A stretch of 64,000 bases of DNA from Treponema sp. UBA4307 (GCA_002394685.1 DGUP01000063.1:1-64000); one strand, 5' to 3'. Counted from the stretch's first letter, positions 36,146 through 45,652 are shown. Program-made: numbers and translations. Notes: generated by a model from the letters alone, not told the origin.

Positions 36146-38107
36146 ATGGAAAAAAAAGACCTGCTTGTTACTAAAAAAGCCTTAAATAAAGATGTAGCTG
36201 ATGCTTTAAGTTTTAACGAATATTCCTATGTTTTCAACTATTCTACTGATTCACCGGTGGGGGATTCAGGCAGTTCTCTTTTTGCAGAGTTTTCTATTGA
36301 TGATTTAATTGAAGAGTCAACTCTTTCTGATGAAGAAAAGAAATTCTGCCACGAAAATGACTTTACTTTCTTTGGTAATTCCTGGCAGTCCTGGGGTGAA
36401 GGCGGGGAAATCTTTCCGGGAGAAAAGCAGAAAAAATATATTCCGGTTATTCCTCCTTTTAAACAGTATGTATCATGGCCGGGTAAATATCCAAAGAAGA
36501 ACTTAAGTGAAAAATCAAACCTTAAGAATCTTCTGGAAGGATTTTTTGTAATTTACGTAAGATGGGATGATATTTATCTTACTTTTGCTTCTACTGCACT
36601 TGTTAAGAGTAAAACTCCCCTTCCTCCGGTAGCATTTTTTGCTGATTCAAAGCGCAGAAGAGTTTACGCAGTTGCTTATTCTGATGGAAAAAAATGGAAG
36701 GCTCAGGAAAAGGCTGGTGAAATTACAACTTTCTTTGCAAGGAATTTCTTTGCATTAAGGGATGGTATGAAGGCCTTGTTTGCTGCTGCCCCAGAAAAAC
36801 GTTTTGAACAGATTCTTCCACTTAACTGCGGTAAAAATAAAATCCTTACTGGTGGATGGGAAAGCTGGTACAATCATTACAATCACATTTCACAGGAACT
36901 TATTTCTGCTGACCTGGAAAATCTTGGTAAAACAGAAAATCTTATTAAAAAATATTTTATTGATAATCAGCATGAGACCGTTTTTCAGGTTGATGATGGC
37001 TGGGAATCTGCCTGCGGAGAATGGACTTGCAATGAAAAACTTTTCCCTGAAGGGATGGTGAATCTTTCTAACGCAATTGTTCAGAAGGGTTTTGTTCCTG
37101 GACTGTGGCTTGCTCCTTTTATTGTTGATTACCGCTGTGATTTTTGTAAGAGACACAGGGACTGGCTTCTTTGTGACAAAAACGGAAAGCCTGTTCAGGC
37201 CGGTTTTAATTTTGCCTGGGGAGCTTTCGGCGGCAAAGAACAGCCTGGATTCCCTTTTGCCTATTACTGTTATGATTTGTCAAAGGATGAAGTTATTAAT
37301 TACCTGGATCTTTTGATGGATAAAGTTATTAATGAATGGGGATTCCGTTATTTAAAACTTGACTTTCTTTTTGCAGGTATGCTTAACGGCAAGTTCAAAA
37401 ACGGCGGAACTGCCTATGAATGGTATGATAAGGCAATTAAGGTTCTTACAAAGCGTAAAAAGAATAAGAACGGGCAGAGTGTAACTTATCTGGGGTGTGG
37501 AATTCCTTTTGAAACAGGATTCAAAGATTTTCCTCTTTCAAGAATTGGTCCTGATACAAAAGAAGACTGGGACTATCTGCCAATGAAGCGTTTCAATTTT
37601 GCGGGCCGTCCGGGAGCTTATGTATCCCTTAAGAGTACCCTTGGACATGCTTTCTGGGATCAGGCAGTATTTATTAATGATCCGGATGTAGTTTTCATGC
37701 GCTATGAAAATATTAAATTGTCTGATACAGAAAAAGAGCTTGTTGCCTTAACAAATTATCTCTTTGCCAGCCAGATTATGCACTCTGATGATCCATGTCA
37801 TTTTGATCAGGAGCGGGAAGAGCCATTTACAAAGAAAATCTACGAACTTTATCAGAAGTTTGAAGATGAAGAATTTGGTTTTCTGACTGTTGCAAAAGAT
37901 TTGTACATTATCTTCAGCAGAAACGGCAGATACGGCGGCTTTATAAATCTTAATGATAAGGACGTGAAGATTGAGAAGTCTCTTATAACAAAATATCTTC
38001 CATCTGAAAAAACATTCTGCATATTTAAGCCGGTTGTTGAACATGCTGTGGAAAGTGAAAAATTCTTTACAGCGGAAAAGCATTCCATCAGCATTTATGA
38101 AATTTAA
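36146..38107 (+). CDS. GH36-type alpha-galactosidase
   Basis: The 653-residue protein has the GH36 barrel: GGWESWYNHYNHIS, QVDDGWE, PGLWLAPF, the nucleophile Asp in YLKLDF (about residue 405) and the acid/base region RIGPDTKEDWD. No signal peptide is seen, so it acts inside the cell on imported alpha-galactosides such as melibiose or raffinose. Clan members with the same barrel (raffinose synthase-like, alpha-N-acetylgalactosaminidase) remain possible. GAGGAGA precedes the ATG. It leads an operon with a glycosyltransferase-fold protein, TetR and a GPH symporter. Confidence 0.85.
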   Translation: MEKKDLLVTKKALNKDVADALSFNEYSYVFNYSTDSPVGDSGSSLFAEFSIDDLIEESTLSDEEKKFCHENDFTFFGNSWQSWGEGGEIFPGEKQKKYIPVIPPFKQYVSWPGKYPKKNLSEKSNLKNLLEGFFVIYVRWDDIYLTFASTALVKSKTPLPPVAFFADSKRRRVYAVAYSDGKKWKAQEKAGEITTFFARNFFALRDGMKALFAAAPEKRFEQILPLNCGKNKILTGGWESWYNHYNHISQELISADLENLGKTENLIKKYFIDNQHETVFQVDDGWESACGEWTCNEKLFPEGMVNLSNAIVQKGFVPGLWLAPFIVDYRCDFCKRHRDWLLCDKNGKPVQAGFNFAWGAFGGKEQPGFPFAYYCYDLSKDEVINYLDLLMDKVINEWGFRYLKLDFLFAGMLNGKFKNGGTAYEWYDKAIKVLTKRKKNKNGQSVTYLGCGIPFETGFKDFPLSRIGPDTKEDWDYLPMKRFNFAGRPGAYVSLKSTLGHAFWDQAVFINDPDVVFMRYENIKLSDTEKELVALTNYLFASQIMHSDDPCHFDQEREEPFTKKIYELYQKFEDEEFGFLTVAKDLYIIFSRNGRYGGFINLNDKDVKIEKSLITKYLPSEKTFCIFKPVVEHAVESEKFFTAEKHSISIYEI

Positions 38108-38231
38108 TTTACCCTGGTAAAAACAAAAATAAAAGGAATATACAGGTCATGAGACATTGAAAGATGGCATGGAAAATGCAGTTTCTTGTCTCCTGCACCA
38201 CTTAAGACGCAGACTTTATAAGGAGAAGATC

Positions 38232-39776
38232 ATGGAAGAACAGATCATTGCAGGAAAGAAAATACAGGATAAATCATCTGTAATTTTCGGAAATCCCATT
38301 GCAAAAAAAGTAGTCAAAAAGGCTATTCGTAATCAGAAAAAATTGCTTCGTAAATATGGAGATGACAGAAATACTGAATATCATCTCGCAGCAGTAGATA
38401 ATGAAGTTTTAACTCCTGCTCTGGGAGTAAAGGTTCTCACTCTTTCAAAGGATCCTCTGGAAAAGCTTCCTGCTAAATCCGTTATCATTGGTAACATTAG
38501 AATGGGCTTTGGTCATTACAGAATTTCAATGGCCATGGCATCTGCTGCCCATGCTATGGGATACACTCCTCTCTGGCTTGATCTTAATTCAATGCCGGAA
38601 ACAACCTGTACAAAAATCATCAGCGGACAGAATCAGCTTTATTCCCTTGCTTCCCGCATTTCCCAGAAGTCAAAGCTTTTTAATAAACTGGTCTGGGAGC
38701 CTTTGAATTATGAAGGATTCAAGAAACTTACATACAATTCCGGTGACCAGAAAAATGCAGAACTTATGGTTCCTGTATTTAATGACATTCCAAGAAATGT
38801 TCCTTACATTGCAACCCACGTATGGCCAAGCCAGGCTGCCGTTCATGCAGGACTTACTCATGTTGTTAATGCAATCCCGGATAACTGGCCGATGGCTCTT
38901 CATTTGTCAGAAGGTGCAATGCATACAGTTCAGACTCCTTCTTCATATTTCGGATATAAAACTTTGTCTGGTTTTGAAAAGGGCAAAGTACTTAATCCTA
39001 TTCCTGATGATCAGATTGCATATACTGGTCACTATATTGATCATGAACTGGTTAAGAATATTGAGAAGGATACAAGTGCAAGAATTTCCCGTCTGGAAAA
39101 AGGCCGTCCTGTACGCTTCCTCCTTTCAATTGGGGGAGCAGGAGCCCAGGGAGATTATTTTGCATCCCTCATAAAAACTCTTATTCCATACATCAAGGAA
39201 AATAAAGCCTGCCTCTATCTTAACATTGGTGATTATCAGAATGTGTGGAATTTCTTTAAGGAAAAAATTCCTGGCATAGAAGAACTTGCTCAAACTCATT
39301 TTGATGACTGGCAGGAGACAAAGAAATTTGCTGCATCTGCCCTTAAGGATCATGTGTGCGTTCTTCCAGAAAGTAAAGGAATACATGTTTTCTGCCACAA
39401 AGATATTTTTGCAGCTGTTTATGCAACAAATCTTCTTATGCGTCCATGTGATGTGCTTATGACTAAGCCAAGCGAACTTGCTTTCTATCCAGTTCCAAAG
39501 CTTATGATTCAGCATGTAGGCGGACACGAAAAGTGGGGTGCAATCCGTGCTGCGGAAGTTGGTGACGGAACACCTGAATGTCCGGATTTACAGTATGCCT
39601 GTTACATGATTGAACAGTTCATCAAAGATCGTTCTCTTCTTATCAACATGAACAAGGCAATTGTTAGTGCAAAAAATGCCGGTATCTATAACGGAGCCTA
39701 TCACGTTGTGGAACTTGCTGCAGGTATTACAGATTATACAGGAGAAGGTTCGGAGTACTCATATGCTGGCCGCTGA
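38232..39776 (+). CDS. Glycosyltransferase GT-B fold protein, unknown function
   Basis: A 514-residue soluble protein. The N-terminal half has GNIRMGFGHYRISMAMASAA, like the glycine-rich acceptor loop of MurG and MGDG-synthase-type enzymes. The C-terminal half has RPCDVLMTKPSELAFYPVPKL and HEKWGAIRAAEVGDG, which resembles the nucleotide-sugar site of that group. A nucleotide-sugar-dependent transferase is therefore suggested, but I do not recognise the family with certainty. The ATG at 38232 follows AAGGAGA; an earlier TTG at 38157 lacks a site. It lies between the alpha-galactosidase and tetR genes, and its end overlaps tetR by 14 bases. Confidence 0.7.
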   Translation: MEEQIIAGKKIQDKSSVIFGNPIAKKVVKKAIRNQKKLLRKYGDDRNTEYHLAAVDNEVLTPALGVKVLTLSKDPLEKLPAKSVIIGNIRMGFGHYRISMAMASAAHAMGYTPLWLDLNSMPETTCTKIISGQNQLYSLASRISQKSKLFNKLVWEPLNYEGFKKLTYNSGDQKNAELMVPVFNDIPRNVPYIATHVWPSQAAVHAGLTHVVNAIPDNWPMALHLSEGAMHTVQTPSSYFGYKTLSGFEKGKVLNPIPDDQIAYTGHYIDHELVKNIEKDTSARISRLEKGRPVRFLLSIGGAGAQGDYFASLIKTLIPYIKENKACLYLNIGDYQNVWNFFKEKIPGIEELAQTHFDDWQETKKFAASALKDHVCVLPESKGIHVFCHKDIFAAVYATNLLMRPCDVLMTKPSELAFYPVPKLMIQHVGGHEKWGAIRAAEVGDGTPECPDLQYACYMIEQFIKDRSLLINMNKAIVSAKNAGIYNGAYHVVELAAGITDYTGEGSEYSYAGR

Positions 39777-40455
39777 AAAAAGAAAGAAAGAAATTGAAAA
39801 ATTAAAGGAAGAAAGAATCAATCACATTCTGGCTTGTTCATTTTTCCTTTTCTCAAAGAATGGAATTGAATGCATGACTATGAATGAAATTGCATCCAAT
39901 TCAGAAATTGGGGTTGCATCCCTCTACCGTTATTTTGTAACAAAAGAGGATCTTTCCATTCAAGTTGCAATTCACGCATGGAATACAATGGAAAAAAAGT
40001 TTGAAGATGTCTTTACCAGTGAAGAATACAAAAAAATGACAGGTATTAAACAGCTTGAAACTTTACTGGGAGTTTTTCCTGCAGCTTTTAAAGAGTGTCC
40101 GGAATTCTTCAAGTTCATTTATTTCTTTGATTCATTCATGAAGAAAGAAAGTATAGATCAGTCAAGATTAGCAGCCTATGAAGAGAAAATTACTTTTGTA
40201 AAGGAAATTGTAATTCAGGCTCTGAATAAAGGCCTTGAGGACAAAACAATTGATTTTTCTTCACTGATTTCTTCAGAAACCGGAGTCGGAGAAAATGTTG
40301 ATAAAGTTTGTACGGCTGTCTTGCATGGCCTTTTCAGTACAGCGCAGAAGCTTTCCCTTTCCCAGGGACTTCTTGCAATGGATGAAAAAATTCAACCTTA
40401 CGAAGAGCTTATTCTTCTAGTGAAATTATTCGTTGATGAATTAAGCGCAAGGTAA
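39763..40455 (+). CDS. TetR family transcriptional regulator
   Basis: The 230-residue protein has an N-terminal helix-turn-helix, MTMNEIASNSEIGVASLYRY, followed by FVTKEDL, and an all-helical ligand domain. The ATG at 39763 overlaps the upstream gene end by 14 bases and follows GGAG. It probably represses its own operon through the palindrome at 36050 (inference). Confidence 0.9.
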   Translation: MLAAEKRKKEIEKLKEERINHILACSFFLFSKNGIECMTMNEIASNSEIGVASLYRYFVTKEDLSIQVAIHAWNTMEKKFEDVFTSEEYKKMTGIKQLETLLGVFPAAFKECPEFFKFIYFFDSFMKKESIDQSRLAAYEEKITFVKEIVIQALNKGLEDKTIDFSSLISSETGVGENVDKVCTAVLHGLFSTAQKLSLSQGLLAMDEKIQPYEELILLVKLFVDELSAR

Positions 40456-40500
40456 AAAAAAAATTAATAGTTTTTCGTATTTTCTAAAGGAGGAATTTTT

Positions 40501-42327
40501 ATGGAAACTACAAAAAAACTGGGATTTAAGGAGAAATTTGCCTACGGTCTCGGTGCTGTTGGAAAGGATATGGTTTATATGCTTTCCGCAAGTTATGTAC
40601 TTTATTATTATCAGGACATTATGGGCGTTTCTGCCTGGGTAATGGGTATTATACTTCTGGTTGCTCGTGTATTTGATGCTTTTAATGATCCTCTGATGGG
40701 CGTAATAGTTGCTAAAACTAAGAGCCGCTGGGGTAAATTCCGTCCATGGCTTTTCCTTGGAACTCTTACCAATGCAATTGTTCTCTTTGTAATGTTTGCA
40801 GCCCCTCCTTCTTTAACTGCTAAAGGACTTGTTGCTTATGCTGCAATTTTCTATATCCTCTGGGGTGTAACCTACACAATGATGGATATTCCTTACTGGT
40901 CAATGGTACCTGCCTTTACAAAGAGTGGTAAAGAAAGAGAAGGAATGGCTGCCCTGGGACGTACCTGCGCAGGTGTAGGTTCTGCAATTGTTACAATCAT
41001 TACAATGATTGCAGTAACATTTATTGGTTCTACATTAACTGGAAAAAGTAAAAATAACGTAAACGTCAAACTTAATTCCCCTGAAGTTTATGTAATGGAA
41101 TTGAATGAAGCCAGCGCTGCAACTGGTGAATATAAACTTCTTTCAAATGCTTCAATCGATGTTACTGGTGATAAGAGTGAGTTTGCTGCTACTACATACT
41201 TTACCCAGGACAACAGTAAGTACACAATCAATCTGGATGGAACAGAATATACAAAAGATAACAGTAAGCTTCAGCTTGCAATCGATTCAGAAGATTCTTC
41301 AATGTTGATTTTGTATCTGGATGAAGCAGAATACGCATCTGTAAATGAAGATTCTCAGTTTACAGCAAGCCTTACTTCAACAAAGGAAGTAGAAAGAGTC
41401 GGTTTCAAATACTTCTCACTCATCATTGCAATTCTTTTCTTCCTCTTTATTCTTGTAACTTGTATCTGCATTAAGGAAAAATCAACTGTAGATGTAGAAA
41501 CTGTTGGCGTTGGACAGATGTTCAAATCTCTGATTAAAAATGATCAGGCTATGGCAATGGTTATTACAATTGTAATGGTAAATACTGCAACTTACATTAC
41601 TTCAAACCTTTTGATTTACTTCTTTAAGTACGATCTTGCAGGGTCAAACTGGCAGGGAAATTACACTCTCTTCAATACATTTGCCGGCGGAATTCAGATT
41701 CTTGCAATGATGGCATTCTTCCCTCTGTTAAGAAAATTCTTTAACACAATGAAGATTTTTACAATCTGTATTATTTCTGCAATTGCAGGTTACGTAATTC
41801 TTCTGGTTATGGCCCTTACTGGTACTACTGCTGTATATCCATTCCTGGTTCCAGGCTTCTTTATTATGGCCGCAGTTGGAATTATGAATGTACTTGTAAC
41901 AATCTTCCTTGCAAACACAGTAGATTATGGTGAACTTAAGAATAACCGCAGAGAGGAATCTGTAATTTTCTCAATGCAGACTTTTGTTGTAAAACTCGCT
42001 TCTGGTATTGCAGCACTGATTGCATCTATCTGTCTTTCAGTATTTAAGATTTCAGAAGGTTCAGGTCCGTCAATTGATATGAGTCAGTCAAGTCTTGTTG
42101 TGCAGCTTAAGGATTATATGAATGGAATTATTGAAAATGGAGCTCTTGTAGTTTCTAATAATTCTGTTGTTGGTCTTAGACTGGTAATGACACTTCTTCC
42201 AGTTCTGGTTCTTGTTCTTGCATTTATCGTCTTCAAGAAGAGATACACTCTTACAGATGCAAGACTTGCTGATATTTCAGAACAGCTTGCCGCAAGAAAA
42301 GGCCAGACTTCATCTGCAGCTGAATAA
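40501..42327 (+). CDS. GPH family sugar:cation symporter with periplasmic insert
   Basis: Twelve-TM transporter of the glycoside-pentoside-hexuronide family: ARVFDAFNDPLMGVI, TKSRWGKFRPWL and MDIPYWSMVPAFTK are MelB-type cation-site and loop motifs. At 608 residues it is well above the usual 450-480. The extra is a hydrophilic stretch of about 120 residues (178-300) between TM5 and TM6, on the outer face by family topology, rich in Thr, Ser, Asp and Asn. It would import the galactoside cleaved by the GH36 enzyme. AAGGAGG precedes the ATG. Confidence 0.9.
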   Translation: METTKKLGFKEKFAYGLGAVGKDMVYMLSASYVLYYYQDIMGVSAWVMGIILLVARVFDAFNDPLMGVIVAKTKSRWGKFRPWLFLGTLTNAIVLFVMFAAPPSLTAKGLVAYAAIFYILWGVTYTMMDIPYWSMVPAFTKSGKEREGMAALGRTCAGVGSAIVTIITMIAVTFIGSTLTGKSKNNVNVKLNSPEVYVMELNEASAATGEYKLLSNASIDVTGDKSEFAATTYFTQDNSKYTINLDGTEYTKDNSKLQLAIDSEDSSMLILYLDEAEYASVNEDSQFTASLTSTKEVERVGFKYFSLIIAILFFLFILVTCICIKEKSTVDVETVGVGQMFKSLIKNDQAMAMVITIVMVNTATYITSNLLIYFFKYDLAGSNWQGNYTLFNTFAGGIQILAMMAFFPLLRKFFNTMKIFTICIISAIAGYVILLVMALTGTTAVYPFLVPGFFIMAAVGIMNVLVTIFLANTVDYGELKNNRREESVIFSMQTFVVKLASGIAALIASICLSVFKISEGSGPSIDMSQSSLVVQLKDYMNGIIENGALVVSNNSVVGLRLVMTLLPVLVLVLAFIVFKKRYTLTDARLADISEQLAARKGQTSSAAE

Positions 42328-42354
42328 AAATATAGGCAGCTGATTGCAAAATGC

Positions 42355-42404
42355 TCAAAAAAGCCCCTGCAGGAATTTTGTTTTTCTGCGGGGGCTTTTG
42401 TTTA
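42355..42404. terminator. Terminator after GPH symporter gene
   Basis: GCCCCTGCAGGAA pairs with TTTCTGCGGGGGC (13 pairs) with flanking A- and T-runs. It can also serve the convergent gene ending at 42446. Confidence 0.9.
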
Positions 42405-42445
42405 ATTATTTCTGTTTTTCACTTTAATGATTTTTATGATTTAAA

Positions 42446-42988
42446 TCACTTGTAATCTTCTTCATCGCAGCCTTCTTTAAGGAGTCTGCTTTTGTTTAAT
42501 AATTCCATATCTTTTGTAATAAGGAGCCTGTCTAAATCACCTGCTGCTTTTTTAACATAAATAAAATTCACCAGGCAGATGAGAAATGGCATTACAAAAA
42601 TAACCAGACTCATAAATTTTGCATTTCCTCCTGCCAGAATTATCAGGGCAAGAATAAGTGCCTGAAGAAATAAAAAAAATATGAGAATAGGAATGGTAAA
42701 GGCCGGAAATAAAAGGTTTCTGCTTATTGATAATTTTTCTTCTTCCAGTTCCAGCACTTTTTCTTCCCAGAAAAAAAGTCTGCGGGAAGACTCACTTCCG
42801 CTTCCTTCTCTTTCAAAAATTCTGTAACTTCTGGGAAGATTATCCATCCTGATTTTAAATTTTTCTCCATAGTAATTGTCGGAATTTACATCTATGAATT
42901 TTTTTCTGTCAAAAGTTTCATCAATTTTATTGAAGTAACTTTGTTTATCAGAAATTTTGTATTCGTAAGTGCGATAAAATTTAATCAT
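42446..42988 (-). CDS. Small membrane protein, unknown function
   Basis: A 180-residue protein with a polar N-terminal half (about 95 residues) that ends in a Glu-rich helix, two adjacent hydrophobic segments (near 100-120 and 125-150), and a charged tail. No family is recognised. AAGG lies seven bases before the ATG. It is separated by about 40 bases from the ApbE gene start region downstream of it, on the same strand. Confidence 0.65.
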   Translation of the reverse strand: MIKFYRTYEYKISDKQSYFNKIDETFDRKKFIDVNSDNYYGEKFKIRMDNLPRSYRIFEREGSGSESSRRLFFWEEKVLELEEEKLSISRNLLFPAFTIPILIFFLFLQALILALIILAGGNAKFMSLVIFVMPFLICLVNFIYVKKAAGDLDRLLITKDMELLNKSRLLKEGCDEEDYK

Positions 42989-43027
42989 GTCTGAACCTTG
43001 TATAAATCAACCTGGATTAGAATAAAA

Positions 43028-44041
43028 CTAATTAACAACTTCAAATGTAATTTCCGGACTGCTGGTTGTAAATTTGTCTGCAATTCCTGGAGTAACAATA
43101 ATTCGGTGATTCTTCAAAATCATTATCATTTCAAAACTTCTTTCTCTTCTGTAAAGTTCAAGTGCCTTTTCAGGTCCCATTACAAAAGTTGCCGTACTTA
43201 AAGCATCTGCATAAATACCATAGTCTGCGATTATTGTGCTGGATACTACATCGTTGTCTACTGGACGTCCATTTGACGGATCAAGAATGTGAACATATTC
43301 TTTTCCATCCTCTGCAATAAAGTAGCGTTCATATCCTCCCGAAGTAATAACCGCAGTATCATTAACCCTGACGCTGCCAATTATTCCTCCGTTCCATGGA
43401 TTTACAATGCCCACTTTCCATAAACTGCCGTCCGGTTTCTTTCCAAGACACTGCACGTTTCCACCAAGATCCAGAATGGCAGATGTAATTCCGTTTGCCT
43501 TCAGAACTGCAATGGCCTGGTCCCCCGCAAAGCCTTTTCCAATAGCACCTAAATCTACCATCATCCCTTTTTCCATGTAGATCTGGTCATCTTCAATATC
43601 GATTTTTTTGTAATCTGTATTTTTAAGAAGTTCTGCAATTGTTTTGTCAGAAGGAACTTTATATTCCCCAGTAGTAAATCCCCATTCTTTTGTTACAGGA
43701 TAAAGGCAGGGATTTAAAGCTCCTCCTGTTCTGTCAGCAATAACAATTGAAAGGGCAAGAGGAAAAATTGTATTGTAATTTACTGTTACAGGAAATTTTT
43801 CTGCGTGATTAAGCCTGTACACATCGCTTCCTTCAATAGTTGTTGAAAGATAGTTTTCTATTGTAATGATTTTATCTTTTAAAAGATGATTTGCCTTGTC
43901 AGCTTCCGGACCAAAACTTTTAACTGTCATAAAAGTGTCCATTGCATTAAAAGAAAGGGTTGCACTCTTATTACAGGATACAAAAAAGCTGGATAAAAGA
44001 ACAATCAAAAAAAGCTTAAAAATATGCCTAGATAATCTCAT
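43028..44041 (-). CDS. apbE: FAD:protein FMN transferase lipoprotein
   Basis: Lipoprotein signal ending in FFVSC, then the ApbE fold: AMDTFMTVKSFG, DLGAIGKGFAGDQAI, ILDLGGNVQCLG and HILDPSNGRPVDND, with the metal-binding Asp and Thr region conserved in VSSTIIADYGIYADALSTATFVMG order. It attaches FMN to Thr residues of exported proteins. The ATG at 44041 follows AGGT; the longer TTG frame at 44062 is unlikely. The neighbours upstream (S/T-type ECF-like fusion and NusG-II protein) often travel with ApbE in flavin-based electron-export loci. Confidence 0.93.
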   Translation of the reverse strand: MRLSRHIFKLFLIVLLSSFFVSCNKSATLSFNAMDTFMTVKSFGPEADKANHLLKDKIITIENYLSTTIEGSDVYRLNHAEKFPVTVNYNTIFPLALSIVIADRTGGALNPCLYPVTKEWGFTTGEYKVPSDKTIAELLKNTDYKKIDIEDDQIYMEKGMMVDLGAIGKGFAGDQAIAVLKANGITSAILDLGGNVQCLGKKPDGSLWKVGIVNPWNGGIIGSVRVNDTAVITSGGYERYFIAEDGKEYVHILDPSNGRPVDNDVVSSTIIADYGIYADALSTATFVMGPEKALELYRRERSFEMIMILKNHRIIVTPGIADKFTTSSPEITFEVVN

Positions 44042-44136
44042 AAAAATACCTGAAACTCTCAAATTAACTATTATTTATATCTTAGTAATATTACAGATAT
44101 TAACTTTAATAACAAGGTTTGCCAGAATCTGTAAGA

Positions 44137-45246
44137 CTAGTTATTCAAAATATCAATCAAGATATTAACAACTAATATAGCAGAATAAAACAAAATCATA
44201 AAGACTGAGAGATAGAGTTTTTTTTCTTTAATTTTTTTAGGATTTATAGTCAGCACTGATGCGTTCAAAGTATTTTGAATGCCTTTAAGAAATTTATCTT
44301 TCTGCTGACTGTAATGATATTGTAAAGCTGAAAAATACTCAATTGTCATTCCCGGAAGTTTTTCCGGATTTAAATACAGACAGGAGGCTGTTTGGGAAAG
44401 AGCCATAGCGGCTGACAGTTTCATGGATTTTATGAAAGCTTCCGTCAAAGCCCCCTGAGTTACTGCAAAATTACCTGCCGAAAACAGAACTTTTCCCCCT
44501 GGAGTAAAAAGACCTGAGATAAAAACAAAGAGCCAGAGTGTAATATGAGGAAGAATTTTAATTTTCCTTCCAAACAAAAGCTGAATTACAAATGAAAAAA
44601 ACATGGAAGCTGCAAGAAGGGGAATATTTTTTATGTAAAAAATGACGGCGGAAGAAACAAAAATTGCGCAGACTGTGAAAATGTTGAAAATTTTTTCCTT
44701 CTTCTGATTATGAATTGTACTGCCGGCTTTTTCTGTTAATTCCTCAGGATAAATTAATTCCGGTGAGCCTGGATAAATTTTTAGCAGAAGTGAAAGAAGT
44801 CCTGTAACAAGTCCGGAGAATGCAGAAAAGAAAAGCATTGGGCCTAAAAGGGTAAATGCACCTTCCTTCAGATAAAGGGAACTGAGGCTGATCTGCACAA
44901 AAGCTGACAGGGCCGAAGCTAAAATTGAAATGCCGCATATTCCAATCCACTTAAAGGAAATTCTGAAAAGTCCGTACATGAAAATTCCTGAAGCAAGGGA
45001 CTGGGCCAGGGAAATAAGCAGAAATGGAGAAAAAAGAGTCCCTGAAACAAAAGAACCAATCAGAGCCTTTAATACTGTCAGGAGAATAAATGAAGGAAAA
45101 TTTAATTCCAGAGCAAGAAGCAGGGGAATGTTTGACAGACCAAGCTTGATAAAGGGAGCAGGCCTGGGCAGCATGAGTTCAATATAGGAAAAGAGCAGGG
45201 TAATTGCTGTTAGATAAGCCAGCCTTTTTTTATCTGGATACAGCAT
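44137..45246 (-). CDS. Gx-transporter (S-component-like) fused to EcfT-like membrane protein
   Basis: About 369 residues. The N-terminal half (1-170) is a Hpre_diP_synt_I/Gx-transporter domain (LPRPAPFIKLGLSNIPLLLA, SFVSGTLFSPFLLISLAQSL), a fold of the same clan as ECF S-components. The C-terminal half (about 190-345) has five or so hydrophobic segments and a GALTEAFIKSMKLSAAMALSQ stretch like ECF T-components. No ATPase is adjacent. The ATG at 45246 follows AGGAGG and overlaps the NusG-II gene by 17 bases. The cargo may be a flavin or a quinone precursor (inference). Confidence 0.75.
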   Translation of the reverse strand: MLYPDKKRLAYLTAITLLFSYIELMLPRPAPFIKLGLSNIPLLLALELNFPSFILLTVLKALIGSFVSGTLFSPFLLISLAQSLASGIFMYGLFRISFKWIGICGISILASALSAFVQISLSSLYLKEGAFTLLGPMLFFSAFSGLVTGLLSLLLKIYPGSPELIYPEELTEKAGSTIHNQKKEKIFNIFTVCAIFVSSAVIFYIKNIPLLAASMFFSFVIQLLFGRKIKILPHITLWLFVFISGLFTPGGKVLFSAGNFAVTQGALTEAFIKSMKLSAAMALSQTASCLYLNPEKLPGMTIEYFSALQYHYSQQKDKFLKGIQNTLNASVLTINPKKIKEKKLYLSVFMILFYSAILVVNILIDILNN

Positions 45247-45616
45247 CAAGTTCCTCCTCTTGGGAAAATCCTTCCACAGTTGCAATTACTTTATTTGGAA
45301 GACAGACCAGGGTTTTTCCCCAGCCCTGATGAACGCAAGTCTGATTTGGGCAGGGAGATTCAATTATACGGGCTCTTCCATTTTCAATCTGAATTTTTGT
45401 AATACCCAGAGGCCCCAGAATTTCCCGGATGCCGTTTTCTTTAAGGGAATAACGGTATGTTTCTTCATTAACGGTCACTTTAAGGTATGAAGAGGAAGGT
45501 TTGGAAGAAAGATACATTAGGTAAACAGCAAGAAAAATAACCAGAAAAAAAGCTATAAAATCAAAAGGCCTTATTTTTCCCTTTATTTTTTTTGTTTCAG
45601 ACTGAAGTTTTTTCAT
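45230..45616 (-). CDS. NusG domain II-containing membrane-anchored protein
   Basis: One membrane anchor near the N-terminus (FDFIAFFLVIFLAVYLMYL) and an external NusG-II-type beta domain ending in IIESPCPNQTCVHQGW and VCLPNKVIATVEG, a conserved signature of this family, where the CPNQTCV cysteine pair is strict. The family goes with Gx transporters and ApbE in many anaerobes. The ATG at 45616 lies after GAGAGG; an in-frame ATG at 45652 sits at the divergent rluA promoter and is less likely. Confidence 0.85.
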   Translation of the reverse strand: MKKLQSETKKIKGKIRPFDFIAFFLVIFLAVYLMYLSSKPSSSYLKVTVNEETYRYSLKENGIREILGPLGITKIQIENGRARIIESPCPNQTCVHQGWGKTLVCLPNKVIATVEGFSQEEELDAVSR

Positions 45617-45652
45617 CCTCTCTAGGGTACTGCAAAAATAAAAAAAATGCAT

